Below are positions 18,462-27,374 of a DNA stretch of 64,000 nucleotides, piece after piece. The stretch's first letter is position 1. Each line of letters opens with the position of its first letter. Source of the DNA: Bradyrhizobium sp. CER78 (GTDB lineage: Bacteria; Pseudomonadota; Alphaproteobacteria; Rhizobiales; Xanthobacteraceae); contig NZ_JARVWP010000013.1 in NCBI RefSeq assembly GCF_029846235.1, positions 124,001-188,000 on the forward strand, written 5' to 3'. Made by a program: the position numbers and the translations under genes. The notes beneath the pieces are model-generated. The model was not told the origin of the DNA. It saw only the letters and a program-made list of their open reading frames with translations, and did no database searches.

Positions 18462-20089
18462 CGCGACACCTCCGATCCGGCCGGGATTTGCGCACCGGCG
18501 GCGAGCCACTCGCGATAGGTGCTGAACTTGAGGCCGAGCCTGTCGTAATAGACCCTGAGATAGCCGTCGCTGCCGCGCGTGACGGCTTGCGGCATCACTT
18601 GCGCGACCTGCTGCGCAATCACGCCGACATAGGCCTTGCTGCTGCCGAGATAGCTGAAGCGGTAATAGCCGAGGCCGTTGGCGAGATGGCCGAGCAGGAC
18701 GATGTCGTGCTTTAGCGCGATGTCCGAGCGCCTGCCGCCGCCACCGCCGCGGAAGCCTCCGCCTCCTCCACCACGGAAGCCACCACCATGGAATCCCCCG
18801 CCACCGCGGCCGGCGAATCCACCGCCGCCGGCGAACCCGCCACCGCCCCGTCCGCCCATGCTCATCTGCCCGCGGGCGGATGCGAGGTTGGCCGCCCGGC
18901 CGGCCGACACGTTCCTGAATGCATTGTCGCGACCGCCGCCACCGCCCGCCGCGTTACGGCTGCGGTCAGCGGTCTTGGCGCGATTGCCAGCATCGCCAGC
19001 TTTGGCGCGGTCCGCGGTGCTTGGACGATTGGTGCGGTCACCACCGGGCCGATCACGCGAGGCGGCTCGCTCGCCGCCACGGTCACCCGTGCCGACACGA
19101 TCGCCGCCACCCGGCCGTTCCTGCCCGGGACGCAGCACCTGCTGGCCGTCGCGGCCGCGGAAATCCATCCGATTTCCCGCACCGGCTTTCAGATTGTTGT
19201 TGCCGAAGCGCTGCTGGACGTTGGTGTTGTTGTAGCGGACACCTTGGCGATGCACGGAATTGTGCTGCCAGCTGTTTCCGATGTTGGTCGTTCGATTGTA
19301 GTGGTTGACGTAGAGATTGCGATTGCCCCAGTTGAAGCCACCGCCCCAGTAATTGCCCCAGCGCCCGATCGCCCAAGCGGTCCCGAAAGCAACGCCCGCC
19401 GCGATCACGCCGGCGCCGATATAGGACGGGTAGCCGAAATAGTAGGGTGGATATTCCGCGTAAGGCCACGCGCCGTAGACCGTCGCCGGATCGTAATAGG
19501 GCACGTACATCGTGTCCGGGTCGGTCTGCTCGATGACGATCACTTGCTTGTTCTCCTGGGTCTGGACGCTGACCTTCTGTTGCTTGGTCGTCACCAGCTT
19601 GTTGTTGGCCTGCGCCTTGGCGCGCAACCGCTGGATCGCGTCCATGACATCGGCTTGCTGTGCGAGCACGGCGTCACCAAGGTTCTTGGTCCAGTCGAGC
19701 TTGTCGCTCATCATCGAAAGCACCGCGGCGGTGCCGGCCAACGCCTTCACACTGTCGTCCCAGGACTGCTTGTCGACCTCGGCCTTGAGCGCGTCGCCCT
19801 TGAGGTTCTTGCGCGCGCTGAGCCAGCGGTCGGCCTGGACGACCTCGAGCGGATAGCTCGAAGCCGCCAGCACGTTCGCCAACAACGCGTCGGGATAGAG
19901 CGCAATCGGCGCCACCAGCGCCTCAAGCTGCTCGGGCTTCAGCAGTTGGTCAGCCGGTTGCGCTTGATTGGATGGTTGCGGCGGCTGCGCGGTCTGTGCC
20001 GGAGGATTGTTGGTGGTTTGAGCGACTACGGCAGCCGACATCGCCGACAGCAACACAAGCGCGAGCCGGATCTTGCCCGAACGAAACAT
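18458..20089 (-). CDS. DUF3300 exported protein with glycine-rich linker and S74-like C-terminus
   Basis: The protein is 543 residues from the ATG at 20089. After the signal peptide, the DUF3300 domain (about residues 45-230) shows LVAPIALYPDALLANVLAASSYP and later MYVPYYDPATVYGAWPY. A long arginine/asparagine-rich and then glycine-rich segment (about 270-440) follows. The last 80 residues (SDIALKHDIVLLGHLANGL and VGVIAQQVAQVMPQAV) look like the peptidase S74 intramolecular chaperone of tail fibres and adhesins. A FixK box lies 57 bases upstream. DUF2950 follows with an overlapping start. Confidence 0.88.
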   Translation of the reverse strand: MFRSGKIRLALVLLSAMSAAVVAQTTNNPPAQTAQPPQPSNQAQPADQLLKPEQLEALVAPIALYPDALLANVLAASSYPLEVVQADRWLSARKNLKGDALKAEVDKQSWDDSVKALAGTAAVLSMMSDKLDWTKNLGDAVLAQQADVMDAIQRLRAKAQANNKLVTTKQQKVSVQTQENKQVIVIEQTDPDTMYVPYYDPATVYGAWPYAEYPPYYFGYPSYIGAGVIAAGVAFGTAWAIGRWGNYWGGGFNWGNRNLYVNHYNRTTNIGNSWQHNSVHRQGVRYNNTNVQQRFGNNNLKAGAGNRMDFRGRDGQQVLRPGQERPGGGDRVGTGDRGGERAASRDRPGGDRTNRPSTADRAKAGDAGNRAKTADRSRNAAGGGGGRDNAFRNVSAGRAANLASARGQMSMGGRGGGGFAGGGGFAGRGGGGFHGGGFRGGGGGGFRGGGGGRRSDIALKHDIVLLGHLANGLGYYRFSYLGSSKAYVGVIAQQVAQVMPQAVTRGSDGYLRVYYDRLGLKFSTYREWLAAGAQIPAGSEVSR

Positions 20090-20145
20090 CGCGACCTCCA
20101 TCGACATCAACGGGCGCCAGCATCGATTGCGGCCATCGCTCCCCA

Positions 20146-20159
20146 TTGATCGAGATCAA
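20146..20159 (-). promoter_or_regulatory. FixK/FNR box upstream of the DUF3300 operon
   Basis: The perfect palindrome TTGATCGAGATCAA matches the FixK2/FNR consensus. A class-II site centred at 20152.5 predicts transcription from about 20111, 22 bases before the ATG at 20089. Confidence 0.75.
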
Positions 20160-20175
20160 GGAAAGTTGCGCTGTC

Positions 20176-21492
20176 TCAGCTGCCGAAAGTGCTGACTTGC
20201 TGCGCCGCAAGATGGACACGGCGGTCATGGATCAGGTTCTCCAGACGATGGGCGGCAATGTTCACCGCCGTAACGGTGCGGTCGCCCGCGATCGCACGGC
20301 TTCGCTGGGTTCGAAGCAGCCGATCGATTTCGCACTCGATCTCGTCCAGATCCGACGCGTGCCTGGTTACCCTGATACGAGGCCCAAGCGCGTAGAGCGC
20401 ATCGAGCGCCTCCTCCCTGGTCTGCGGCTTCACGGGACGAATGTACTTCCACGCCGCCGCCAGCACCGAAGCCAGCCCGCCGGCGATCATCGGCGCGAGA
20501 AAGATCGCGTTGCCCCACTTGTCGAGAAAGCTTTCCCGCGTGCCGTCGTAGAACCCGGCCGCTCCCGGATGCACCGGCACGAAAGCGTCAGCGGCGGTGT
20601 CAGGCGCCGCGATCTGCGCCAGCATGGGTAACTCCGCGAGCAAATCCCTGCGCGCATTCATCACGGACTGCGCCAGGTCACCCATCAGATCGGCGCCGAG
20701 CTTCTCCTGGGCCACCAGATAGAATGACGTCCTGAGCGTGGTCAGATCCTCAGCAGGAGTCGCTGGCGAGCCGCGCAGAGTTCCTTTCGGCACGTTGAAG
20801 CTTTCATATGCGCGCTCTTTTTCCGCGATCGCCCCCGCAGACTCCACGGCGATCAGCGCCGGGCCGGTTCGCGCGTTGTGCGGGAACAGATCGCGCAACA
20901 GCGAGAGATACTTTTCCGTCAGCGGTGTCACCAACAGGATCGCGCGCACGTCCTTTGCGTCGAGAGCTCGCCTCGCATCGGCCGGAGCGAGAGCCTTGAA
21001 CGTTACGCCCGCCCGCGTCAGGTCGTATTCGTCGGTCAGGACCTTGATAAGCTTCCTGTTGGCGTCACCGCCGATCACGCCGATCGTGGAGCGCTTCAAT
21101 TCCGTCACATCCGATATTGCAGTCCTAGGCGGGGCTACCAATAATACGACTGCATGCGCCAGCACCGCGACGGCGCGCGCTTGCGAAAGATCGCCGACGT
21201 CGCCGCGCACGACCGCAAGGTCGACCTTGCCGGACGCAAACAGGTCGGCCGACTCAAGTGCGCCCGGGGTCTGAACCAGCTTGAGACGGACCGGCGCCCC
21301 CGATTCGGCGAGCCTCCCGGCAATCGCGGACACCAGCTTGGTTGCCTCGCCGTCGAGCGATCCCGCGGCAACCGTCAGCGTCGTCGGACGGCCATACCAC
21401 CGATATCCAAGAATGCCGGCGCCACCGAGCAGGAGCACCAGCCCGGCAACCAGGGTGATCCGCAGCGGTAGCGGCCATCGGACCGGATCCAT
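20176..21492 (-). CDS. TAXI-family solute-binding protein, membrane-anchored
   Basis: A 438-residue protein with an N-terminal helix (LRITLVAGLVLLLGGAGILG) and a periplasmic domain of the TAXI/NMT1 type (TLTVAAGSLDGEATKLVSAIA, VDLAVVRGDV, TIGVIGGDANRKLIK). A second helix lies near residue 350 (FLAPMIAGGLASVLAAAW), followed by a cytosolic tail. Classical TAXI proteins bind substrates for TRAP transporters, but no TRAP permease is encoded nearby. It may therefore act as a receptor or lipid-associated protein. It is probably the last gene of the unit starting at 23704. Confidence 0.8.
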   Translation of the reverse strand: MDPVRWPLPLRITLVAGLVLLLGGAGILGYRWYGRPTTLTVAAGSLDGEATKLVSAIAGRLAESGAPVRLKLVQTPGALESADLFASGKVDLAVVRGDVGDLSQARAVAVLAHAVVLLVAPPRTAISDVTELKRSTIGVIGGDANRKLIKVLTDEYDLTRAGVTFKALAPADARRALDAKDVRAILLVTPLTEKYLSLLRDLFPHNARTGPALIAVESAGAIAEKERAYESFNVPKGTLRGSPATPAEDLTTLRTSFYLVAQEKLGADLMGDLAQSVMNARRDLLAELPMLAQIAAPDTAADAFVPVHPGAAGFYDGTRESFLDKWGNAIFLAPMIAGGLASVLAAAWKYIRPVKPQTREEALDALYALGPRIRVTRHASDLDEIECEIDRLLRTQRSRAIAGDRTVTAVNIAAHRLENLIHDRRVHLAAQQVSTFGS

Positions 21493-21576
21493 GGCGTCTC
21501 ACCCGAACGGTTTGACTTCGACCGGTGCGCGCACGGGGATTAGCAAACTAGGCCCCAATGGAGACCGCGTCCGTCT

Positions 21577-21984
21577 CTAGATCTTGCAGCGGTGATACGT
21601 AACCTCCATCCCCTCAATGCCCGGGAATTGCCGGGTGATGGTGTCGTCGTCGACGGTCTTGAGGAAGAACTGAACATTGGACAACATGATGCCTGAAGCG
21701 CAACCGACGACGATATTGATGGTCTGGCCGTCGTCCTTCCGCGACTTTATCACGCAATTCTCGAACTTGCCGCGAAGACGGTTGGGCTCCGCGATGAAGC
21801 CGCCACCATAGACGCCAGAGAAGTTCGTGAACGCAACCTGGTTCGCCCTGCCCTTGCGTGCGAACACCTTGCCGCACTGTTCCGCGCTGGTAGCCCAGGC
21901 ACCGGTAAGATCGAATGCATGCGCGCTCTCGGGTAGTGCCAGGATCAAGGCGACAAATGCACAAATCCCGGCATACACTTTCAT
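21577..21984 (-). CDS. small exported protein of unknown function
   Basis: 135 residues from the ATG at 21984, which is preceded by GGAGC. A signal peptide ends at SAHAFDL. The mature part begins TGAWATSAEQCGKVF and contains four cysteines. I know similar small periplasmic proteins from Bradyrhizobium but no function. The gene sits between HlyD and TAXI genes with short gaps, so it is probably part of the same transcript. Confidence 0.65.
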   Translation of the reverse strand: MKVYAGICAFVALILALPESAHAFDLTGAWATSAEQCGKVFARKGRANQVAFTNFSGVYGGGFIAEPNRLRGKFENCVIKSRKDDGQTINIVVGCASGIMLSNVQFFLKTVDDDTITRQFPGIEGMEVTYHRCKI

Positions 21985-22014
21985 CCGAAGCTCCATATGG
22001 CATTTTGCGTTCGG

Positions 22015-23247
22015 TCAATGGCCGCTCAAGACCAGGGTTTTGATCGGCAGTAGCAGCGCCTGGATCCGAAGCAGCAGAGCATGCACCAGCCCGACGGCAT
22101 CGATCGCGTGCAACACAAACGCCTGCCCGGTGCCGGTGTCTTTGGCTGAGATGATTTCGTGGTTGCTCGTGTAAGCATTGACGATGCAGGAGCTGCCCGC
22201 CGTCACCCCGTCCAGGCCCCCCTTGTACAGCGGCTCGAGAAACACCAGGATTGTGCCCGGCCGCGCGATGTTCTGGGCTTCAATCAACTGCTCTCCGCCG
22301 CGGAACTGACCGGCGGCGATGTAGTCCTGAACCGAGGTGATGACCATCGGGATGATCACCCATGGCTTTGAGATGCAGGCCGCCTCGGCAACCATCCCCG
22401 CCTTCAGGACTTGAGCCTCGATCTGGCCGAAGCCCGCCTGGAGCGCCTGCTGCCCTGCGCCCTCCGGAATCAGGACTCCCGCCGGACGCATCAGTGGATT
22501 GACGACATCACCGACCCGCAGAAAGAACTGCTCGACGCGCCCGTTGACGCCGGCCCGGATCACGGTCTTATCGAGATCGACCTGTGCCTGCGCAAGCGCC
22601 GCCTCGGCGCTGGCTTTCTCTGCCGGCAACAGCGTCGAAACACGCAGCGTTGCCGATTGCTTGACGGCGGTCGCGGCATCGATGCCGGCCTGCCGTTGAT
22701 CGACCAGGACCTGCAGCTTCTCGATGTCACGCTGCGGCACAATACCGGGATTCCGGCGTTGCAGATCCCTCTTCACGTCAAGTTCGTCTTTGGCCTGCTG
22801 GTATGCGCTCTTGGCCTCCTGGATTTGCGCCTCCGACTTCACGACGTCGGCCTCGGCCGCCACCAATTGGGCGTCCACTTCGGCAATCTTGCGCTTGGCG
22901 GTCTCCAGGGCGGCTGTCTGCTTTGAACTGTCCAGCCGGAAGATCACCTCACCCTTGGTTACCGGCGCGCTATATCCAATGTTGACCTCAGCGACCCGGC
23001 CCGACCCTTCGGGAAGGATCGGGATGGTACGGTAAAACAGTGCGGCGCTGGTCGTCGAAGGATGGAAATAGAAGATCGTCGTAATCAGCGCGACCGTGAG
23101 CATCAGGCAGCCGGTGATACCCCACCGCAGCTCGTACCAGACCGAGTAGAACGTGATCTCCTTGCCGAAGCGCTTGCCTTGGACATAGCGGCGAAAGAGA
23201 TAGTCAGGGAGGATCGTAAGCAGCGAACAGAGGATCAGCTCAAACAT
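22015..23247 (-). CDS. HlyD-family membrane-fusion protein
   Basis: 410 residues. The N-terminus carries two hydrophobic segments (FELILCSLLTILPDYLF and WGITGCLMLTVALITTIFYF). A lipoyl half-motif (EGSGRVAEVNIGYSAPVTKG), a long coiled-coil hairpin of about 150 residues, the second half-motif (VIRAGVNGRVEQFFLRVGD) and a beta-barrel end follow. It resembles YiaV/YibH-type adaptors, which pair with a small membrane protein instead of a classical pump. Its start overlaps the end of the preceding small membrane gene, as in the yiaV/yiaW pair. Confidence 0.85.
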   Translation of the reverse strand: MFELILCSLLTILPDYLFRRYVQGKRFGKEITFYSVWYELRWGITGCLMLTVALITTIFYFHPSTTSAALFYRTIPILPEGSGRVAEVNIGYSAPVTKGEVIFRLDSSKQTAALETAKRKIAEVDAQLVAAEADVVKSEAQIQEAKSAYQQAKDELDVKRDLQRRNPGIVPQRDIEKLQVLVDQRQAGIDAATAVKQSATLRVSTLLPAEKASAEAALAQAQVDLDKTVIRAGVNGRVEQFFLRVGDVVNPLMRPAGVLIPEGAGQQALQAGFGQIEAQVLKAGMVAEAACISKPWVIIPMVITSVQDYIAAGQFRGGEQLIEAQNIARPGTILVFLEPLYKGGLDGVTAGSSCIVNAYTSNHEIISAKDTGTGQAFVLHAIDAVGLVHALLLRIQALLLPIKTLVLSGH

Positions 23248-23704
23248 GGCCGTGCGCCTCGCGCTTGGGTATGTCAGTCTCCTTCACGCCCGGTTCTTTG
23301 GCGATCGGCGGTTCTGCCTTGTCACTCGTCGTCTCATCTGTCGTCGCATTGGCCTCAGAGGCATCGGCGATTTTCTCCACGGACCCTGCAATGCTGCGCA
23401 AGGGCGTCCCGAAATCCGGAATATCGATCAGGGCAAGTAGCAATCCCGCCACCCAGAACGCATGGATATGCGTAAACAACGAGATCAGACCGAGAATGGC
23501 GACGATCTCGAATTGCAGCTTCTCCGACTTGTGCGCCATCCGCTCGGGCAGGCTGTGAAGACGCCAATAGAGATTTCCGACGTAAAGGACGGTGACGACC
23601 AGGAAAATGCCCATCGCCACCATTAAGACGTCCGTCTCGCTCGCCGGCGGCGCAAGATAAAACGGCAGATGATGCGGCGCCAGCGGATGAAGCTGCTCGC
23701 TCAA
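23240..23704 (-). CDS. small inner-membrane protein, partner of the HlyD protein
   Basis: 154 residues from the TTG at 23704, chosen because GGGGAGAGAAAGC precedes it and because the longer frame starts inside the FixK box. Two transmembrane helices (VMVAMGIFLVVTVLYVGNLY and LISLFTHIHAFWVAGLLLAL) are followed by an acidic tail rich in E, K and T. The pairing with HlyD resembles YiaW (DUF3302) with YiaV; I infer the same role. It is the first gene of the unit. Confidence 0.7.
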   Translation of the reverse strand: MSEQLHPLAPHHLPFYLAPPASETDVLMVAMGIFLVVTVLYVGNLYWRLHSLPERMAHKSEKLQFEIVAILGLISLFTHIHAFWVAGLLLALIDIPDFGTPLRSIAGSVEKIADASEANATTDETTSDKAEPPIAKEPGVKETDIPKREAHGHV

Positions 23705-23777
23705 GCTTTCTCTCCCCGTCGATCTCGAGCCCACGTGCGGCTCGACGGTACAGTGCGAGCCGCCGATCGGAGGAGAT

Positions 23778-23791
23778 TTGATCTGGATCAA
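23778..23791. promoter_or_regulatory. FixK/FNR box between divergent genes
   Basis: The perfect palindrome TTGATCTGGATCAA lies between the minus-strand HlyD unit (start 23704) and the plus-strand gene at 23851. Class-II geometry predicts starts near 23743 and 23826, both fitting the chosen start codons. Confidence 0.8.
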
Positions 23792-23850
23792 GGATGCGTA
23801 GTGATCCGATCCTAGCCTCGGCGAAAAATCGGTCCCAGGAGGCCCATGCT

Positions 23851-24306
23851 ATGCCAGACAAGATCGATGATCTGATCCCAAATGCGCGCGAGATCCAGAA
23901 AGAGGTTGCGCTCAAGGAAGCAGAGAAGGCCGAGGAATACGCCCGCCGCGCGGCGGCGGCAGAAGTCGAGAAACAAGCCTTGATCGAACGGCTGAGCAAG
24001 CCGTCGGGACTCACCGAGCCAGAAAAGATCAAGCTCGCGTCGACCGTGATCCAGCGTGCGGTGCGCAATGGACTGACCGAGGTTCAAGTCTACCGCTTCC
24101 CGAACACGCTCTGCACCGACAAGGGACGCGCCATCAATCATATGGAGCCGGGTTGGCAGACAACCCTGACCGGGATTCCGAAGGAGATCTACCAGCTCTG
24201 GACGGATTACCTGCAGCCGCGCGGCTATCGCATCCGCTACCAGATCATCGATTTTCCCGGCGGTGTACCCGGCGATATCGCCGTCATCTTCGCCTGGGGC
24301 GATTAG
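23851..24306 (+). CDS. conserved-looking protein of unknown function
   Basis: 151 residues from the ATG at 23851, preceded by AGGAGG. The N-terminal 50 residues form a charged helix (ALKEAEKAEEYARRAAAAEVEKQ). The rest is a compact alpha/beta segment (NGLTEVQVYRFPNTLCTDKG, GWQTTLTGIPKEIYQLWTDY). No signal or membrane segment is seen, so it should be cytosolic. I do not recognise the family. It is divergent from the HlyD unit across a FixK box and lies 40 bases before the polyphosphate kinase gene, so the two are probably co-transcribed. Confidence 0.7.
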   Translation: MPDKIDDLIPNAREIQKEVALKEAEKAEEYARRAAAAEVEKQALIERLSKPSGLTEPEKIKLASTVIQRAVRNGLTEVQVYRFPNTLCTDKGRAINHMEPGWQTTLTGIPKEIYQLWTDYLQPRGYRIRYQIIDFPGGVPGDIAVIFAWGD

Positions 24307-24346
24307 TCCAGTTTGTTAGTCCAGTTTGAATGTGGGCAAGGCGAAC

Positions 24347-25147
24347 ATGGCCAAAGACGCATCGACGGAGAAGATGAAGCGCAAGGTATACGAGAAGGAA
24401 CTGCAAAAGCTGCAGGTCCAGCTCTGCCATCTCCAGGAGTGGGTGAAGGCGCACAAGCTGCGCGTGATCATCCTGTTTGAGGGCCGCGACGCCGCAGGCA
24501 AGGGGGGCACAATCAAGGCGCTCTCCGAGAAGGTCAGTCCGCGCGTATTCCGCGTGGTTGCCCTTCCCGCGCCTTCCGATCGCGAGAAGTCGCAGCTCTT
24601 CATCCAGCGCTACATGCAACAATTCCCGGCAGCCGGCGAAATCGTCATTTTCGATCGCAGCTGGTATAACCGTGCCGGGGTCGAATATGTGATGGGATTC
24701 TGCACGTCGGCGGAGCACAAGCGGTTCCTCTCGCTTTGTCCACAGATGGAGCAATACATCATCGAGGGCGGCATCATCCTGATCAAGCTCTGGCTCGAGG
24801 TCGGGATGGAGGAGCAGGAGCGCCGTTTCAACGCGCGGATCGATGACCCGTTGCGACAATGGAAGCTCAGTCCGATGGACACGGAATCCTACCGGCGCTG
24901 GTACGACTACTCCCGGGCCCGCGACCTGATGTTCAAGACAACCAACTCAAAGCATGCACCCTGGTACATCATCCGCTCCGACGACAAGCGGCGGGCGCGC
25001 CTCAACTGTATTTCACATATCCTGAGCACCATTCCGTACGGACGCGTGAAGCGCGACAAGATCAGGCTCCCCAAGCGGTCCAGCAAGGGCCGCTATAACG
25101 ATCAGACCAGCCTGCGCGGGATGAAGTCGGTTGCCGAGAGATACTGA
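24347..25147 (+). CDS. ppk2: PPK2-family polyphosphate kinase
   Basis: 266 residues. The Walker A motif is FEGRDAAGKGG and the Walker B-type motif is IFDRSWYNRAGVE; the lid segment (ERRFNARIDDP) and the end SDDKRRARLNCI are also typical of one-domain PPK2. The enzyme transfers phosphate between polyphosphate and nucleotides, usually to regenerate GTP or ATP from polyphosphate. The ATG at 24347 follows AAGGCG. Placed behind a FixK box, it would offer energy when respiration is limited. Confidence 0.92.
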   Translation: MAKDASTEKMKRKVYEKELQKLQVQLCHLQEWVKAHKLRVIILFEGRDAAGKGGTIKALSEKVSPRVFRVVALPAPSDREKSQLFIQRYMQQFPAAGEIVIFDRSWYNRAGVEYVMGFCTSAEHKRFLSLCPQMEQYIIEGGIILIKLWLEVGMEEQERRFNARIDDPLRQWKLSPMDTESYRRWYDYSRARDLMFKTTNSKHAPWYIIRSDDKRRARLNCISHILSTIPYGRVKRDKIRLPKRSSKGRYNDQTSLRGMKSVAERY

Positions 25148-25162
25148 CGAGACTGACCGCGT

Positions 25163-25185
25163 GATGGCGCGGCCTGGTCGCCATC
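25163..25185. terminator. hairpin in a convergent gap
   Basis: A seven-base-pair stem GATGGCG/CGCCATC with a nine-base loop lies between the PPK2 stop (25147) and the stop of the minus-strand EipA-like gene (25189). A partial GTGA/TCAC extension adds stability. There is no strong T tract. Confidence 0.45.
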
Positions 25186-25188
25186 TCA

Positions 25189-25624
25189 CTACTGCTTCAA
25201 CCGTATCGTGACCCCGCCCACAGCGGCCGACAGTTCGGCGCCGACCTTGGGGCCACTGAGCTGCAGGATCACGCCGTTGGCGTTCACCAACTGCACGCCT
25301 CCCGCACCGGCTGCGATCGCACCACCGGCACCGGCGACGGTGTAGGAGCCTTCAATCGACGCTGGTCCCCTCAGATTGTAGGCGTGTCCAACGAGCTTGG
25401 TGGTCGAGGCGCCGATCGTGAATCCGACGCTCATACCCGACACCGTGAAAGGGTAGTGCCTGCCGCGGAGAGTCAGCACACCTTCGCCGCCCCCGACGCC
25501 GATCACGAAGCCACCCTTGGTGAAGATCACGCCGACCGATCCGACTTCGGCCTGCGACCTCGCGCCAAATCCAGCCACTCCCAGCACCGACGCAACCAGT
25601 GCAACAAGTAGACGACCCTTCATG
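25189..25624 (-). CDS. exported EipA-like (DUF1134-type) small protein, second copy
   Basis: The protein is about 144 residues from the ATG at 25624, behind CGGAGAAAAC. A signal peptide is followed by the same pattern as the protein at 17076-17507: GGFVIGVGGGEGVLTLRG, RHYPFTVSGMSVGFTIGAST, then SIEGSYTVAGAGGAIAAGAG and ILQLSGPKVGAEL. It is the third gene after the decarboxylase and antiporter, 30 bases apart. It is presumably periplasmic and envelope-related; the link with the decarboxylase system is unexplained. Confidence 0.75.
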
Positions 25625-25654
25625 ATGTTTTCTCCGCGGACCAGGGTGCAGCGC

Positions 25655-27355
25655 CTATTGCGCGAGCAACATCGCGAAATAGCCGAAGATGGTGAGCAAG
25701 ATTCCTGACACGGCGTAGCCGACCGGGAATCCGATCCAGGGCACGGAACTCTGGATCTCGACCGCGGCCTCGCGGCATGGGCCGGAATGCGACCGCGCGC
25801 CGGCGACGCCACCCATCAGCACCGCAGGGTTGATCTTGAAGATATGGAAGCCTATCGCCCAGACGATGAAGGGAGGGATCGTGCAGGCAATGAAGCCGGC
25901 GATGAAGATCTTCAGCGCAATCGCACCGGTCAACTGCGACAGCAGTCCCGCACCAGCATTGACGCCGACAATGGCCACAAAGACGACGAGGCCGAGATCC
26001 TCCAGCACGTTGCGCGCAGCGTTCGGCGTATTGCCGAAGAAGCGCAGGCGCGAAACGACCGAGGAGACGATCACACCCGACAGCAGCAGGCCACCGGCAT
26101 TGCCAAGCCCGACCTTGGCGCCGAACGCCGGGAATTCGATCAGGCCGATCAGGAAGCCGAGAATCATTCCCGCGGCGAGCGTGAGCAGGTCCGTCGAGGT
26201 GTTGGTCCGCGCGATGCGTCCCCACATCTCCCCGAGCTCGCTGACGGCGGACTTCAGGCCAACTACCGAGACGATGTCCATCCGCTGCAACTCGGTCTTG
26301 AGACCGGCCGGGATCGTCACGCCACCACGTTCGACCTTGGTGACCTGAAGTTGACCCGCGACCGCCTCCCCGCGGAACGACTCGAAGGTCCGCCCAACGA
26401 CCTCCTTGTTGGTGACAAGAATCTCGGCCTGATCGAGTGGAATGTTAAGCGCCTTCGCATCGGCAACCTCGGGGCCGATGAGGCCCATTTTCTCGGTCAG
26501 GTGCTCGATCGCGCCGCCGAGCGCAATAATGTCGCCCTTCTGCAGCACCAAGTCCGTATCCGCACCCATCTGCTGCCCGCCACGCAGCACATTGACGATC
26601 CGGTATTCGGGATCCGTCTTGCGGAAGTCGGCAATGCTCTTCCCGATTGTCCCGGGGCTTTCGAGCCGGTAAGCACGCAATCCGAATTGGCGATAGCCTG
26701 TTAGCCCGCCGCCTTCGAGATCCTTGACGCCGAACTCTTCCTCGTACTTTTTCGCCGCCGCCCTGGCGTCGACCCCCCACCACCGCGGCAGATATTTGCA
26801 GATCAGGATGATGCCGACGGTGCCCCAGATGTAGGTGATGCCGTAGGACAACGCGATCATGCCGGATGCCTCCTCGGGCTTCATGCCTTCGGGCAACTTC
26901 ACGACGCCTGATGTGACCGCCTGCTCCGCCGACCCGATCGCAGCCGACATGGTCTGCGAACCCGCCAGCATGCCGCCGGCCGCGCCGACCGGCAACTGGA
27001 ACAACTTCGCACCGATCACGACGAGCGTGAGTCCGAGCACACTCGACACCAGCGCGAGGACAAAGAATTTCAGACCGTCGCCCTTCAAACTGTTGATGAA
27101 GGACGGTCCGACCCGGAGGCCGACGCCATACATGAACAGATAGTAGAACAGGCTCTTGGCGAAATTGTTCAACTCGAGCTTCACGCCATAGGTCGACGCC
27201 AGAACCGAAACACCGGCACCCACCACGATGGCGCCTGCCACCATGCCGAGCCCGTAGCCCTTGACGCTGGCTCGGCCGATCCAAACGGCGAGGCCAACGA
27301 CGAAGAACAGCAGCAGATACGGATTCTGCTGCAGGAACGTGAAGAAGCTTTTCAT
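25655..27355 (-). CDS. AspT/YidE-family antiporter with two TrkA_C domains
   Basis: 566 residues. The N-terminal five or six helices (to about 180) and C-terminal six helices (from about 390) enclose two cytosolic TrkA_C/RCK_C-like domains (LESPGTIGKSIADFRK, ILVTNKEVVGRTFESF). This is the aspartate:alanine exchanger architecture. In the family, exchange of an amino acid for its decarboxylated product generates proton-motive force. It follows the decarboxylase gene by 19 bases on the same strand, strongly suggesting a substrate/product antiporter for that enzyme. The actual substrates are unknown. Confidence 0.88.
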   Translation of the reverse strand: MKSFFTFLQQNPYLLLFFVVGLAVWIGRASVKGYGLGMVAGAIVVGAGVSVLASTYGVKLELNNFAKSLFYYLFMYGVGLRVGPSFINSLKGDGLKFFVLALVSSVLGLTLVVIGAKLFQLPVGAAGGMLAGSQTMSAAIGSAEQAVTSGVVKLPEGMKPEEASGMIALSYGITYIWGTVGIILICKYLPRWWGVDARAAAKKYEEEFGVKDLEGGGLTGYRQFGLRAYRLESPGTIGKSIADFRKTDPEYRIVNVLRGGQQMGADTDLVLQKGDIIALGGAIEHLTEKMGLIGPEVADAKALNIPLDQAEILVTNKEVVGRTFESFRGEAVAGQLQVTKVERGGVTIPAGLKTELQRMDIVSVVGLKSAVSELGEMWGRIARTNTSTDLLTLAAGMILGFLIGLIEFPAFGAKVGLGNAGGLLLSGVIVSSVVSRLRFFGNTPNAARNVLEDLGLVVFVAIVGVNAGAGLLSQLTGAIALKIFIAGFIACTIPPFIVWAIGFHIFKINPAVLMGGVAGARSHSGPCREAAVEIQSSVPWIGFPVGYAVSGILLTIFGYFAMLLAQ

Positions 27356-27374
27356 GACTGTCCCCTCCCGCGGC

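Noticed and set aside
18788..20149. Long plus-strand frame of 453 codons opposite the DUF3300 gene
   Set aside because: It mirrors the glycine- and arginine-rich minus-strand gene, is full of valine, alanine and arginine by codon symmetry, and has no motif or start signal.
23704..23791. Longer start for the small HlyD-partner protein at 23791
   Set aside because: That start codon lies within the FixK box and the extra 29 residues look non-coding; the TTG at 23704 has a strong ribosome-binding site.
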